DNA of 64,000 nucleotides from Chrysomallon squamiferum (Eukaryota; Mollusca; Gastropoda; Neomphalida; Peltospiridae): assembly GCA_012295275.1 (NCBI GenBank), contig CM022672.1:3139943-3203942 (forward strand), given 5' to 3'. Positions 63,921 through 64,000 of the stretch are shown here, in pieces. Position numbers and translations under genes: made by a program. The notes under the pieces are model-generated. The model was not told the DNA's origin. It did not search any database and was given only the letters and a program-made list of their open reading frames with translations. Each line of letters opens with the position of its first letter. The stretch's first letter is position 1.

Positions 63921-64000
63921 ACGCAGACTGCCAGTAATCATGGTCAGAGTTCACATGGCAGAAAACATGAGGGCAGCAACAAAGTTTATTGAACAGGGGC
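63921..64000 (+). CDS. IMP3: IMP3 exon 4, truncated by window end (residues 107-133)
   Basis: The acceptor TTTGTTTCAG ends at 63920. The exon completes Arg107 and reads RRLPVIMVRVHMAENMRAAT then KFIEQG. This is the start of the S4 RNA-binding domain, in which IMP3 proteins have RRLP, an MA..L/M.AA helix and a .FIEQGHVRVG turn. The window ends one base into the next codon (C, as expected for His). About 50 residues remain beyond the window, judging by the usual family length. There is no stop in the visible part. Confidence 0.93.

Overview
This is a eukaryotic, animal nuclear window. It is AT-rich, gene-sparse and packed with di-, tri- and tetranucleotide microsatellites. Its two genes have small exons with canonical GT/AG splice sites and very long introns. 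The AC/GT, GA/CT, ATAC/GTAT and TTTA arrays, the 27-kb intron inside a tiny housekeeping gene, and an IMP3 protein close to but distinct from the vertebrate one suggest a non-vertebrate animal. My best guess is a mollusc, possibly a cephalopod. That guess rests on genome texture and is weak.

Only two protein-coding genes can be supported, and both are incomplete. (1) On the minus strand, an unnamed secreted EGF-like protein gene starts at 22164. Exon 1 (22164 to 22101) encodes a signal peptide. Exon 2 (12507 to 12429) encodes the first four cysteines of an EGF domain. The rest lies in exons I could not find, probably beyond position 1. (2) On the plus strand, IMP3 (a U3 snoRNP / SSU processome protein) starts at 29036. 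It has exons at 29036-29172, 34472-34579, 61963-62037 and 63921-64000, and runs off the right edge inside the S4 RNA-binding domain.

Layout: 1-12.4 kb is downstream intron of the EGF-like gene, with satellites and GC-richer islands. 12.5-22.1 kb is its first intron, with several decayed tandem duplications. 21.8-22.9 kb is a CpG-richer promoter block. 22.2-29.0 kb is the head-to-head intergenic region. 29.2-34.5 kb is IMP3 intron 1, 34.6-62.0 kb is IMP3 intron 2, and 62.0-63.9 kb is IMP3 intron 3.

Intron 2 carries most of the notable non-coding structure: a 34-copy 38-bp minisatellite, an 11-copy 26-bp minisatellite, a higher-order ATAC satellite, two foldback structures, a 180-bp pure TG tract, and several GC-richer islands with dense transcription-factor-like motifs. 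The two genes have no evident functional link. Nothing here amounts to a clear new biological system. The best leads are the unusual IMP3 architecture, the foldback elements and the candidate regulatory islands.
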